Source: Stenogyne calaminthoides
Lineage: Eukaryota > Streptophyta > Magnoliopsida > Lamiales > Lamiaceae
Direction of reading: 5' to 3'
NCBI GenBank assembly: GCA_037126765.1
Contig: JBBCBC010000033.1
Coordinates: 11,918,085-11,982,084, forward strand
Length of the DNA stretch: 64,000 bases
Both the position numbers and the translations under genes were made by a program. A model generated the notes under the pieces. The model made no database searches, had not been told where the DNA came from, and saw only the letters and a list, made by a program, of their open reading frames with translations. The stretch's first letter is position 1. Each line of letters opens with the position of its first letter. Of this stretch, positions 33,431 to 44,100 are shown piece after piece.

Positions 33431-35752
33431 CTAATTACTTTTAGAGTGGTTGATTTGTCTTCCATAAACATCTACATACACATTCACCACCTTAGATGCC
33501 TTGGCAGTACCCTGTGTATGAGTGTCAGCCTTAGCATGAACATGAGCCTTAGAGTTCTTCTTGGGTTCAGGCCTCTTGTTCCAGTGCCTTGGCTTTGGTG
33601 CAAATGATCTATGTCTCTGCTGACTTGGGTTCAGGAAACCTTCACCCTTAGGCAAGTGGGGTTTAGGTTATCATCTTGAAATTGGGGTCTTAAATAACTT
33701 TGAGGACTTGGTCTCTTCAGGTTGAGAATTTCTCGGTGAGTGTTTCTCTTGAAGATTCCTCGATGGTTCGGGGGTAAATTTCTTGAGTTGATATTCTTAA
33801 CTTTGAGGCTTGAAATCTTGGCTTTGAGGATTTCCTACCGAGTGTTCAAGTTTTCTAGTCTTTTCCTGAGGTTTGGGCTTTCTTTCATGAACTTTCAGGT
33901 TCTCTGAAACCATAGGTCCTTTACCCTTGTCCAAAACACGGGGTTGTTCTTCAATAAGAAGATCGTCTGAACATGGGTTTAACAAAAGCGATCTTAGTGC
34001 CCTTTAGTAGAAGCGACATTCAAAAAGATCATGTGAGGTTCCCCCTGGATTATATCTCAATCCAGCCTTTATAGTTGCAGGTCTTTGATAACTCTGAATT
34101 TCATCTATTGAATGAGATGCAGAATTCAATAGAGCTAACTTTCTCCGCAAACTATCCTCACTTTTCTTTAGAGTTTCATGCTTCTCAAAGAGGTCATTGA
34201 ATTCGATCTGATAAGTGATTTTCCTCAGTAGATTTCTCTAACTTCCCCTTCTGGTCCTCTACCACTTTCTCTTTCTCTGAGAGTTGTACTTTTAGAACAT
34301 CTAGTTCATCAGTAACTCCAATCAATTGAGAAGTGATCTCAGCAGCATTAGAGTTTTTCCACTTAAGATTCTCAGTAATCGATTCTTCATTTTGCTCTTG
34401 AGTTTCAATGAACAGTTCTTGTAACACAGAATAGTCCTTCATCAGATGCTCAAAAGAACCTATCAGGTCAAAATTACAGGTTACTGATGAACTTGATAAC
34501 TTTCGGTGCTTGTGTAGGGCGACAACAGAGATAGATAGACAATTTACCTCCTCAATAAAGACAAAGGCCGGAACATCATCACTATCCTTTATCGAGAATA
34601 TTTCTTACGAAGAAATTTGGATCTTTCTTCAGTATGTTCTTCCTCAGCAATCATAACCTTTTTGCTTGAATACTTCTTGTCTCTTTTGGCTTGCCTCTCA
34701 TTTCTTTCCTTGGAGGGCAGTCATACTGGAAGTGACCTTTCTTTTTGCAGTTGTAGCATCTGTTGGTATCACCATCCTCATCATTTTCTTCCTTGGATTT
34801 GAAGTCCTTCTTCCTGGATGAAGATCCTTCAGTTTTGTGGTCCTTTTTCTTCTCAGTAGACTTGTCTTGACTTACGAGTTGTTCTGTTCTTGTACACAGT
34901 ATCTTTGTAATACCTTTTGTATTTCTCATATCTGCTGTTCATTTTCTCAAACCTTCTTGCCATCAGGGCAATTGTCTCATCTTTTTCATCCTGGTTTTTA
35001 CTAGATGAGATCTCAGGTTCCTTAGTATTGCAGATTTTTCCTTGTGCTTTGAAAGCCACATTTTTGCTAGATGAAGTATCATCTTTTGCTATCGAGTTTT
35101 CTTAGTTTTCTTATTAATGACAAACTCATAGGCTTTCCTTTCGGAGAAAACTTTGTTGATGTGGCATAAAGCAATATCTTTGGTGTTCTCAATCACCACA
35201 AAGCATGTATATCCCATTTCTTAGAGAGTCTTCTAAGAATTTTAAAACAATTTCTCTTTTGGGATATCTTTTAGATCATAGATCATTCATAATGCTAGTG
35301 AATCGACCTCGAGTCTTTCAATGGATTCACCATTTTCCATTTCAAAACCATCAAATTTGGCAATGGCCTGAGATAGTTTGTTTTCTTTGATATGATCGAT
35401 TGCTTACGACACATTATAGCGAGTGTGTCCCAAATTTCTTTAGCGATTTCCACGATTGAAATCATTCCCATAACACCATCATCAATAGTGTTATCGGTGT
35501 ATCTTTAACAATGTAATCCGGGTTAACCAACTTCCTCTCTTGAGAGTAAGTCGATCATCGATTTGGGAAATTCATCCCTTGGATCATCTCTTTCATTATC
35601 GGTCGATCTAGGATTCACAACCTTATACTCAAAAGGTCCTTGAAGACACAACTCTCCACATCTCTCATGTTTAGAGTACAAATGTGCTGCATTCTCAATC
35701 TCCATAGATCATAGTTCTCAGCAGAGAACATAGGTAGTTTCTTAGAAGGCAT
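33431..35752 (-). pseudogene. gag of element C
   Basis: Start chosen at the minus-strand ATG at 35752 (MPSKKLPMFSAENYDLWRLR), which matches the Gag opening 'P.F...NYD.W...M'. Frames are broken to about 35100; then 35059-34651 encodes a Lys/Glu-rich part and a perfect CCHC knuckle CYNCKKKGHFQYDC (about 34758-34717). A coiled coil follows (34442-34194), then a Lys/Pro/Ser-rich tail (33985-33797 and 33655-33431). Gag binds and packages element RNA. The intact knuckle contrasts with the damaged ones in A and B. Confidence 0.85.
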
Positions 35753-35862
35753 GATGAATGAGCTTTGTAAGATATCAACAAAAGATCTATTGAAGTAGAC
35801 CACCAAAGTCTCTCGATATCAAGACTTATGGCTACCAAAGCAAGTGGTCGGTTGAACCACTT

Positions 35863-35873
35863 CTCGATACCAC
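35863..35873 (-). other. Primer-binding site of element C
   Basis: The minus-strand sequence GTGGTATCGAG next to the LTR end matches the initiator-Met tRNA site with one base missing, as in element A. Confidence 0.8.
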
Positions 35874-35874
35874 T

Positions 35875-37658
35875 TGTTGGTCCGGTAAAGCGAGTCTCAC
35901 ACGTGTATAGGGGGGGGGGGAATACGTGTATAGTGATTTTTAAACTTTTCGCAAAGCGTGATCGGTGAGTCGAGGGTGTCACGAGAATTAGTCTGAGAAG
36001 CACAAGATGCTCACGAGTTAGAGTCTACTAAGACAATAACATTGGCGGCTTTCGAAGACTTGATTAGCCCAACTTATCTTAGTTTTAAAATAGAGTCCAA
36101 ATAAGCTTGGAGTAGATAACAATCTTCTTACTACTCGGATGAGTTGATCGGTTTGACAACTATCTATACTAGCTTATCTAGAGTGCATAATCACATGGCT
36201 ATAAGTTTATACTCGGTTTATCTTCTTTGAAAATCTTTGTCACTTTCGGTAAAATAGTGGTTAAGGTTGTGATCAATTTAATGCAAGCTCGATTGGATTG
36301 ATTCAATTGAATATCGAAAAACACAATATGCTTTTAGTGAAAATATCAACAGATAAAATGAAATGCGTAAAAGCAAAAAACAAAAACAATTTATAGTGGT
36401 TCGAGAGACTCAAACTCCTCGTCCCTCTCTCGATCCTCGGAGAAATTCCTTAACTCATTACTACTACTACAAAAAGCTTTTCGGTGAAAAAGCGACAACT
36501 TACTAACTTTCCATTATGAGTTTTCAGAAATTTTGAACTATCTGCGACTTACTAACTCAACACACACAAGCTTTAAAGTTGAACACAAGCAGCTTACTAA
36601 CTTCTTCTCTAGAGCTTTCAAAATTTGAACTCCTGTGACTTACTCTCTTTACAACTCTCACTTTCCAACAACTACACACTCAAACTACCTAACAAAAGGG
36701 TTTGAGTTTTGGTTGGTTTCCAACTAATGTGAGATATCCTTTTACAATAGAACACAAGGAAAAAGGCTAGGATATCTCTAACTAAGCTTTGAATATGCTT
36801 GAATCCAGCTTAGTGAATGAGCTCTCTTCAAAGATGAAACACTTGGGAAATTCTTGGGGTTTCGGAGTGCTTCACAAATATAAACTTGAATACGAATAAG
36901 TTCTTGAGTTGCTTGATTTCCCATAACTTTGAATGTTGTAAGGCCACTGGTATTTATAGGCAACTCTCTAAGGTCACTTTTGAAAAACTATCCATTGGGA
37001 GAGATAGCATCAAGGGGTTCCTCGTTAGGATAGTGAGTAAAGCGGATATATTTAGGGTTTTGAGCGTGCCCTTGCATGGTTTGGGTAATATATAGCAAAA
37101 CAACCAATCACCACTTTACGTGATTTTGGAAGATATCGATCGACATTTCCTCGAGAGATATGTCGCTTTCGATTGTCGATAAAAGACGCTATTTATTGTC
37201 CTCTCTCGTTCGTTGGTGAAGTCTTCCTTTGAATGGGAACAAACAAAACGACTCTTTTTAAGTCAACCAAACTGAACTGATATGTTCCTTAATGTTCACG
37301 AATGTGTAACATTCTCTTTGTTTGTACTAAGAATGAACAAAACACTATTTACTCGAAATAGTTGTTCGGGGAACTTATGGATTAAGACAAAACACTCTTG
37401 GGATCTTGGTCTTGAGGATCTTCAATCTTGTGGTCTTACGTCTTGAGGGTCTTTTTGTCCTCTGTCTTGAGGTCTCTGTCTTCATGGTCTTGAAGTATCC
37501 TATCTATCTGATCTATATCTGCGGACTATACATAGTGCGAGATAATCGATCCTATCACCTATTGAAAACTTTGGTCCAGATCTACCAAAATGTTACGTCA
37601 TGTCATACTCGGGGTTTTGGGATCTAATCAAAATCTTTATTAAATTCATCTCCCAACA
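35875..37658 (-). repeat. 5' LTR of element C
   Basis: TGTTGGTCCGG...TCTCCCAACA on the plus strand, 1784 bp. Near the primer site it has CACGTGTAT, a run of 11 Gs and ATACGTGTAT, an imperfect form of the hairpin seen in the solo LTR. It has several copies of a CTTACTAACT motif (about 36490-36650) and a short GTCTTGAGG array (about 37395-37500). Both ends match the solo LTR at 19148-21526. Confidence 0.9.
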
Positions 37659-38530
37659 GATATGTTCAAGCTACTCTCATTGAATAAAAAGATCGAGTAG
37701 CCAAAATTGACTAACATTGTACATGATTTCATTGGTGCAACGATTTACATCTGTAAGCATTTTTCCTCATCTTAGAAAATCAGAACCACTATAAACCACA
37801 AAGTAGTTAAATTTATTGAGGGAGAGAGACAGATATTCCTTGATTAAACATTAGTAAGATATTGTATTTTCATGAGCTATCCGTTCAAAAATCTTAGCCT
37901 CATAAGTGAAACATTACAACAAAGCAAAAATTAAAAACCACAAAAAATCCAAAATTGTAATTCCCAGCGAAAAGATTTGTGAGTGTCAGGATTGAATTTA
38001 CCTTATGGAATAGGCCCCAACTTCGACAGTTAAAAACAATCTCTATATCAAGAAAACATTGTTGCAAGACTTGAGAAATTAGAATTAACACATTCAGTTT
38101 TCAAATCTATATAATATCAGTGAAGATCGTTCAAGTTTACCTGTGATGGTGATAAAGAGGGTGCAATTTTTCCAATTGCTAAATCAATTTTGTGGTTTTT
38201 TAGGTCTACCAAGATTATGAAGTTTAAAAACCTGCAAAAAATTGAGTTAATGAGGAAGAATAACATATAATGGAACATAAGAGAAAGTGATACTCGGGAA
38301 TGACATCTGGAAATGGCATCAAGAAGATGATAGGGGCTTTAGAAATCGATCTTTTTTGGAGAAAAAATAGCTGCAATTTACACACTTTTAACATATAAAA
38401 AACCAAACATGTATCAAAAAACACATCGGCAACCTGCAATAAAAAAACCCCAAGCTATAGAAATGAAGTACAAAAGGCTATTAAATTTCATTGCATCTGA
38501 ATTAAAAAAAAAAATCATTTAAGAATTCAC
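37659..38530. other. Intergenic DNA with exon-like fragments on the minus strand
   Basis: No intact gene. On the minus strand, an acceptor-like TTTGCAG near 38233 is followed by an open stretch reading LVDLKNHKIDLAIGKIAPSL and a CAG/GTAAAC donor near 38140. I do not recognise it. A 71-codon open stretch at 38439-38224 also matches nothing I know. Both may be remnants of captured or decayed genes, or chance. Confidence 0.35.
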
Positions 38531-38615
38531 CTGACCCAAATCACCCTCAAGTTTAGGTGGTGATGAGAATCCTCAGAGCCTCGAAAAGGAACTAACACTT
38601 GCGAACCCATCTTAG
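38531..38615 (-). pseudogene. Lone exon of the complex I 39-kDa subunit (NDUFA9-like)
   Basis: Minus strand: acceptor CTATAG, then an 85-base exon reading (A)KMGSQVLVPFRGSED, then HHHLNL, and a donor CAG/GTGAAT. MGSQVLVPFRGSED is characteristic of the plant NADH dehydrogenase 1 alpha subcomplex subunit 9, in the N-terminal Rossmann region. After HLNL, one missing base in the codon for the Met of LMGDLGQ shifts the frame. I found no neighbouring NDUFA9 exon on either side within 1 kb. It is therefore a fragment (captured or left behind) unless long introns hide the rest. Confidence 0.7.
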
Positions 38616-39070
38616 CTATAGAAAATTACATTAACAAACATAACAAACTGAAAAAAATAAAAAATCAAATGCATTATCTTAAAAGCAGACTGTTTCACAC
38701 AGTATCTTCAAATCCCTAATTTAATGTATACCCCTCATATTGATATTCTCACTCGATAATCTATTTCAAAAAAATACATCAATCCTAATCTAAATAATGG
38801 ATTTGACGTCTATAGATGTCCATAACAATCTCACCTATGGGTTAACCTTATTAAAATAATATTTCTAATCTAAATACACCTTGAATAGACCCTGCAGCAT
38901 AAAGTTATTATATTAATTATAACTTAATTAAATTATAAGGATTAACCAAAAAGTAGTATCAACTGAAACCGGAAGAATATTCATTAATTCTGGAATTCAG
39001 ACAATTTAATTTATTTTCCACTATAAGTCATTGCCTATAAAATCATAAAACGCAGTTCATTAATGATGTG
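38616..39070. other. AT-rich intergenic DNA
   Basis: Nothing coding or repeated recognised. I looked specifically for the preceding NDUFA9 exon (GATGFLG block) on the minus strand and did not find it. Confidence 0.5.
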
Positions 39071-39926
39071 AGTGAGTTCAGATCCCACGTACAACAAATA
39101 GATAAAGGAAGGTGAAAGGCGATAATTACCTAGACAAGCCTCCTTGTGGTGATTTGAGAAGAAAAGAGCAACGATTGAGCTATAATCAACTCTAGAAAAC
39201 CGCTGCCAAGGGCCTCCGTGAGTGGCGTCGGAATCCCTGCACAAAATCAGGTCGGAGGGTGCTCCAACGTCAATCCTCCAACGCTCAAGTCAGCCCAAAA
39301 TCAAGCAAATAAAATGTTTCTCTCAATAACACCAAGAACATGCTCAAGTGTGTGAAATACATGTAACTTACCTTGAAATACAAATAGAACTACTTATATA
39401 CCTTGTCTCCTTGTGGGTTAAGAATGAGATATCATGCCCCACGAAGGGTACCGTGGTCCTTTTCCTTGTGTTTCCCTAGCGGTATGAGGAGACCACAAGT
39501 GTAGTGGAGAATATTCACTCGATTTTGGCGGAGAAGGCATCGGCACTACGGCCAAACCGCGATTAAATTTTACAACTAACACGAGGGAAGGATAATGATT
39601 CCTCCCCATGGCGGTTTAAGGTCAAGATCTAAGAGAGAGCCAACTACATCTCCTAGAATTGTCTCTCTTCTCTAATGACATCCTCAGGTTCACAACTCAG
39701 AGTTGCCTTCATATCATCTCTAAGATGTTTCTGCTGTCGATCACATGTTGCGCATGCATAATTATAAGGATTGACTTATGCGGATATTAGATAGATTCAC
39801 TTCTAAGATCGGTTTATGAGTTAGAGATGTTCAATTCCAACTCTATCATTACAATCTCGATGTGAGACAACCAAGTCTCACTTCCTGGATTCATTGATAT
39901 GGGTATGTCTCACTTATCCCATGTCA
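39071..39926 (-). repeat. Old LTR-like sequence, minus strand, just upstream of the host gene
   Basis: The right edge reads CCCATGTCA on the plus strand, directly followed by a minus-strand purine tract (GTAGGGGGAGAAGT), like a 3' LTR with its polypurine tract. On the minus strand there is a TATA box (GTATATAAGTAG, about 39390-39401), then TTGAGAG and GAGCGTTGGAGG..GCACCCTCCGACC, wording I associate with plant Ty3-gypsy U5 regions (inference). No matching second LTR, primer site or pol remains. The left edge is uncertain. Confidence 0.45.
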
Positions 39927-40080
39927 ACTTCTCCCCCTACTCTAAGTATCATAAATTCTCAATTAATGACTTAGAGTAAGAAATAGTAAAAAAATTCATT
40001 TGTCAACTCTGTACCGAGTCAGGCTGTACACCTTTATTATGACTGATTTCCTCTATGATTTGAATTGGGAACCATTTTGC
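39927..40080 (+). promoter_or_regulatory. Probable promoter-proximal region of the host gene
   Basis: Short gap between the LTR-like sequence and the first exon candidate. No clear TATA box; an AAAATTCATTTG stretch and CCTTTATTATG lie 50-100 bases upstream of the open stretch. The transcription start cannot be fixed from sequence. Confidence 0.25.
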
Positions 40081-40346
40081 TTCCAGACCATCCGATCTTC
40101 TTTTAACTTTTCACAATCTGCATCCACTCCGTACACTTGTCCTTTCGCGATGCAAAGGCGGTTCCGGACTCTTCACTTTTCACCATGGGAAAGTGTGAAA
40201 AAACCCTTATTTCTCAATTTTAATCTCATTTCTCCTCCTCCTTCTCAAAATTTCAGTCTTTATACTGATTCCTCTGAGAATTCCGACGGTCAGACTCTCG
40301 TTGCTCCTTCTCACCTTTTCTACTTTTCTCTTCACGCTCCCGCGAG
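40081..40346 (+). other. Likely 5' UTR exon 1 of the host gene, with an upstream ORF
   Basis: Pyrimidine-rich, leader-like sequence ending in a strong donor (GCGAG/GTAAGA, GT at 40347). An open frame passes through it (ATG at 40150, MQRRFRTLHFSPWESVKKPL). If spliced to 41016-41054 and on to 41142, it stays open for another 25 codons and then stops at 41177, out of frame with the main protein. So it is either an upstream ORF or simply UTR. Confidence 0.5.
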
Positions 40347-41015
40347 GTAAGATCGGAGACACTTTCTATTTAAGCTTGATGCCTATTTTTGATAGTTAAA
40401 CACGAGTGATTTAGTGAGAAATATCTTGAGCGAGTAGATTATTACGTGGAGTTCTCGTTATCGAGTTCTCCCTTCTTGCATTAAGTGTGGTTTTCTGATT
40501 ATCTGACTTGAGTTTCGAAGTGCAAACGCGCGGGAGAGCCCTCAGACGTGTTTTTGTAGGTCCGCTTGCCGGAATTTGGAAGGCAAGTGACGTAAGATCG
40601 ACGTCGCATTTCACCAACAAGCGGCCCGAACCAAGAGGTTTGGGTTCGATTCTTTGCGTGCATTAAATTTGATCTATCAAAAATGAAACTTTTTAGATGA
40701 TAGTTTAATAACTTGCATAGTCCATAATAAAAATCATTAAAACAGCAAATAAAAAAATTAAAATATAATGTAAAAAAAAAAATCCTCATAAAGCAACAGT
40801 CTCGATTCCCATCATCCTTATGCAAACATCTCTCTGTCTTTTTTTTTTTTTCATACACTGTAAATCTTCTATTGTCCTGGTCCCACTATATTTTGTATAT
40901 TTTTTAATAAATAAGTAATGCTGGTTTTGTTGCCCAGCAAACTAAAATAACAGTGTTGTTTGCAGAAAACGGTGCCGTTTTATTGCCTCCCAGCTCATAG
41001 TTCTGGTTTTTGCAG

Positions 41016-41054
41016 GGGGATCCGGACCCATTATTCTAGGGTTCCAGTCGCATG
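41016..41054 (+). other. Possible 39-base 5' UTR exon 2 of the host gene
   Basis: Bounded by TTTTTGCAG and CATG/GTAAGA. The size is a multiple of three and continues the upstream frame without a stop. It may be an optional leader exon. Confidence 0.45.
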
Positions 41055-41141
41055 GTAAGATGGTAACTTTTTAATTAAAGAGTTTATTTGGGCGTAAACC
41101 TAAGTATCAAGCCTAATGGTATACGTGTTCTCCTCTTTCAG

Positions 41142-44100
41142 GGATAATTCATGCCTCTCCCCCTGGATTTCATTTTAGAAACCAGATTCGCAGGGTTGAC
41201 GATGAACGACCCATATTCTATCAACGACAGCGATGGATTGTTTCAGGTTATGAAAGCAGTACAAGCTGCTGAGGCTACCATCAAACAACAGGTATGAAAA
41301 TTCCTAGCACTTTCGAAGATATTGAGGAATTGAAGGTTGATGTATGGTGTAGTTTGTGTAATACTAGAGATATTAGGGATTTTTCGGAACGATACTGGTA
41401 TACATTATAAATTGTTCCAACAATGACCTCCTGTCCCTTTCTTCTATCTGTTCTTTATTAATGAATTTCCTGATTTCTCCACCTTGAATAATGATAATTA
41501 TATGGAAAAATGAACTTGTGAGTTGCACTTATGAACATATTGATTGGTGCAGTCTAGGAGTAAGCCTTTCTGTTTCCTGTTTTTCTCTTCACAGGTGGAA
41601 GAGAATAACCGTTTGAGATCTGAACTTCAGAAAAGGAATGACGAACTTGAAAAATATGTAAGTGCTGTCATAGGGAATTATTGATCGACAAGTTCTTTTA
41701 TACTTATTTGCTCACTTTTACATTTTTTTTCATATATTTAGTGTCTATTCGTTTTCAGAAATAAGATAATCATGTCTTCTTCTTTCTACAATCCATTTTC
41801 TCTTTAAAAAAGTTATATTTTCCCTAGTCCAGAAATATGGATTCAATGTCATGATTGGGAGTTGTGTGATCAACCTCTAGGAAGGCGGTATAGGAACTTT
41901 TTTTATCAACCTTTCTTTAGAGGTAGTTTAATGCGGAACTCTCTGTTAAAGTTTCATCTTGGATAGCCAGATACAATGATTGGACTGTCATGATATACGA
42001 GATCAAGACTGCTATTGCTATGTTACGATGATCAACAATAGAACACACCATTTTTTGATGCATTTGTTACACTCTGTACTAATGACTTGAAATAAGGATT
42101 GATGATTAGGTCCACAATTCTATGATAGAAGGAAAATCAGCTGTATATAAATAATAAACAAAAGAGAATGAAGAGTAATGATTTCAGCAAGAGCAGCCAG
42201 ACGGACTACTATAGTGAATCTAGTGACTACTAGAGTAGACTTAAGTCAAAAAGGTATGGTATAGCAGCCTTTCGGCGAGCCTCTGGGATCTCCTGTAACC
42301 CCCCATGATGTGGTAAAGGGAGGATATTGGGGGAATATGAACTTCATTAAGGATTTCGACCATCACTATATTTTACCAAATTGTATTAATTCTGACTTGC
42401 TTGAGAAATATGTTCATATCTATGCAGCGCATATGTAAATACAAAATAATTGATATCTGATACTTTTTTCTGATGGCCAATTGCATTACTGAAAGAAAAC
42501 TTCTCGATGAAAGAACAATCACACATACGTTACAACTTCCGATGAATGCTGAAATTATCCAGTGAGGAACAATAGAAGTCAATGTTTGGGACGAAAGTAG
42601 TTAAGAAAGACTTTGTAGATCTTGGATTAAGTGATGGTATGTGTAAAGATCGAGTAATTTGGAGAACAAGTATTTGTGTAGCCGGCCTCGTAAGAAGCGG
42701 AAATGGGCTCTAATGATGATGATGGTTCGCTACAAGAGTGTGCAGTAGTTAATAAGGTGAGGCTTCCTTATTTATCTTCAAAGTCTCCCTATTTTCCTTA
42801 ATCAGTTAAAGTCCATGTAAGGGGAGGTAATAAAGTATGGTTTTGGCAAAGACACAAGAGATTTTTTAAAAATTCAAGCGAGCCCTTGGAGGATGTTTTG
42901 AATAGGATTAGATGGAGTTTCTCTTTAGTTAGCAGGTCATAGAATTTTGAAGGTTTTCATGTTTTAGAACTAGTTAAAGATTAGTGTTATGCTTTATAGG
43001 AGTATTCTTTAAGCTAGTGAGTAACACAGTAAGGGGTTGTTTGTTTCTAGTTTCCTAGGTGGCTTTTTGGATTTCCAATCCAATCGTTGTTTGTTTAGTA
43101 GGATTTTGGTATAGAATTTCATATCCTCTAAAATCCTACATATACTACACCTATCTTACTTTTTCTCAAACACAATTTCCAATATAGTGAACAAATTGAA
43201 CGTTTCAGTGTAAATAAGTTGAACGTTTCAAAAATGCACTTGAGTTGCATGGTGCATCTGGTGCACAAGAGACCTACTCAAAATAAAAAGTATGTATATG
43301 TAACTTTACTTTTGATCGTTAAATCTCTTGTATATATGTAACTTACTTGAGATTTTACGGTGTTAAAATTTAGAGTTGCTCTTGGGTGTTTGGTCATTGG
43401 GACTTTTAAAGGTACTCATGTTAGGATTTAGTCAGAGATTAGTGCTACGCATTATAGTTATTGGTGTAACTCGTCTAAGATGTTCTAATCGTAACCTGTA
43501 GAAGGGTCTTCTTATCCCTTATACTTTGTCTACCTTAATGAAATATTTTGTTTCCAATAATGGGCTAGCAATCTTCAAAATGTTACAGTTAATAGGGTGT
43601 AGAATTGATTTTTTTTTTTCAATATTTTTGCCTTCGGCATCCTGCATTGAATTGGACCATTTCACGCTGCTAGGATAAAAATACAATGTCAATTGAAGAA
43701 GGAAAGTGGAATAGTTTACACCGAACTGAAGATGAGAAGATAAACTTTCAATTTGTGAAATGATCTCCAATATCTTTTCCAGTTCCATTAACACAGTCTT
43801 TTAGGTATTTCACTTAGTAGTGCTGATTCAGTTTTTGTCCCTTGTATAATTAATGTGACTAAATGCCTCATATGATCACATAATTCACTTTTGGAGCTGT
43901 TGTTTATATCTACAATGGAGCATATGATGATTGCCATCTTCCATTGTACCAAGGACATTTTATGAGATATTATCATATTATGTGTGGCCTTTGTTTACTT
44001 ACTGCGAAGAAGGATGACATAGAAAGTACATAAATCACCTGTTCTCCTATGCTGAGTGGATCAGCCTGAAAAAAGTGATGTGGAAAGGAGAATAGTTTCA

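Larger units (their letters stand above)
1..37658 (-). mobile_element. Element C: Sirevirus-like Ty1-copia retrotransposon, 3' end beyond window, split by element B
   Basis: On the minus strand the order is 5' LTR (35875-37658), initiator-Met tRNA primer site, gag with a CCHC knuckle, retropepsin, HHCC and integrase core, reverse transcriptase, RNase H, then a long extra ORF that is cut by element B at 573-577/27385-27389 and runs off the window at base 1. The gag-pre-integrase block (HLNFKTLNKLARLALVRGLP) and the ORF placed after RNase H are typical of the Sirevirus/SIRE1 branch of copia. Several frameshifts and stops show that it is inactive. The 3' LTR is not in the window, so LTR identity and target duplication cannot be checked. 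The base just right of the LTR begins GATAT. Confidence 0.88.

Noticed and set aside
39035..39244. Minus-strand 69-codon frame as a host gene
   Set aside because: It falls in the U5-like part of the old LTR; the GGCC-rich text resembles gypsy LTR sequence rather than a protein.
42449..42700. Extra host-gene exon in intron 2
   Set aside because: No splice-bounded open stretch fits the phase; exon 2 joins exon 3 in phase 0.
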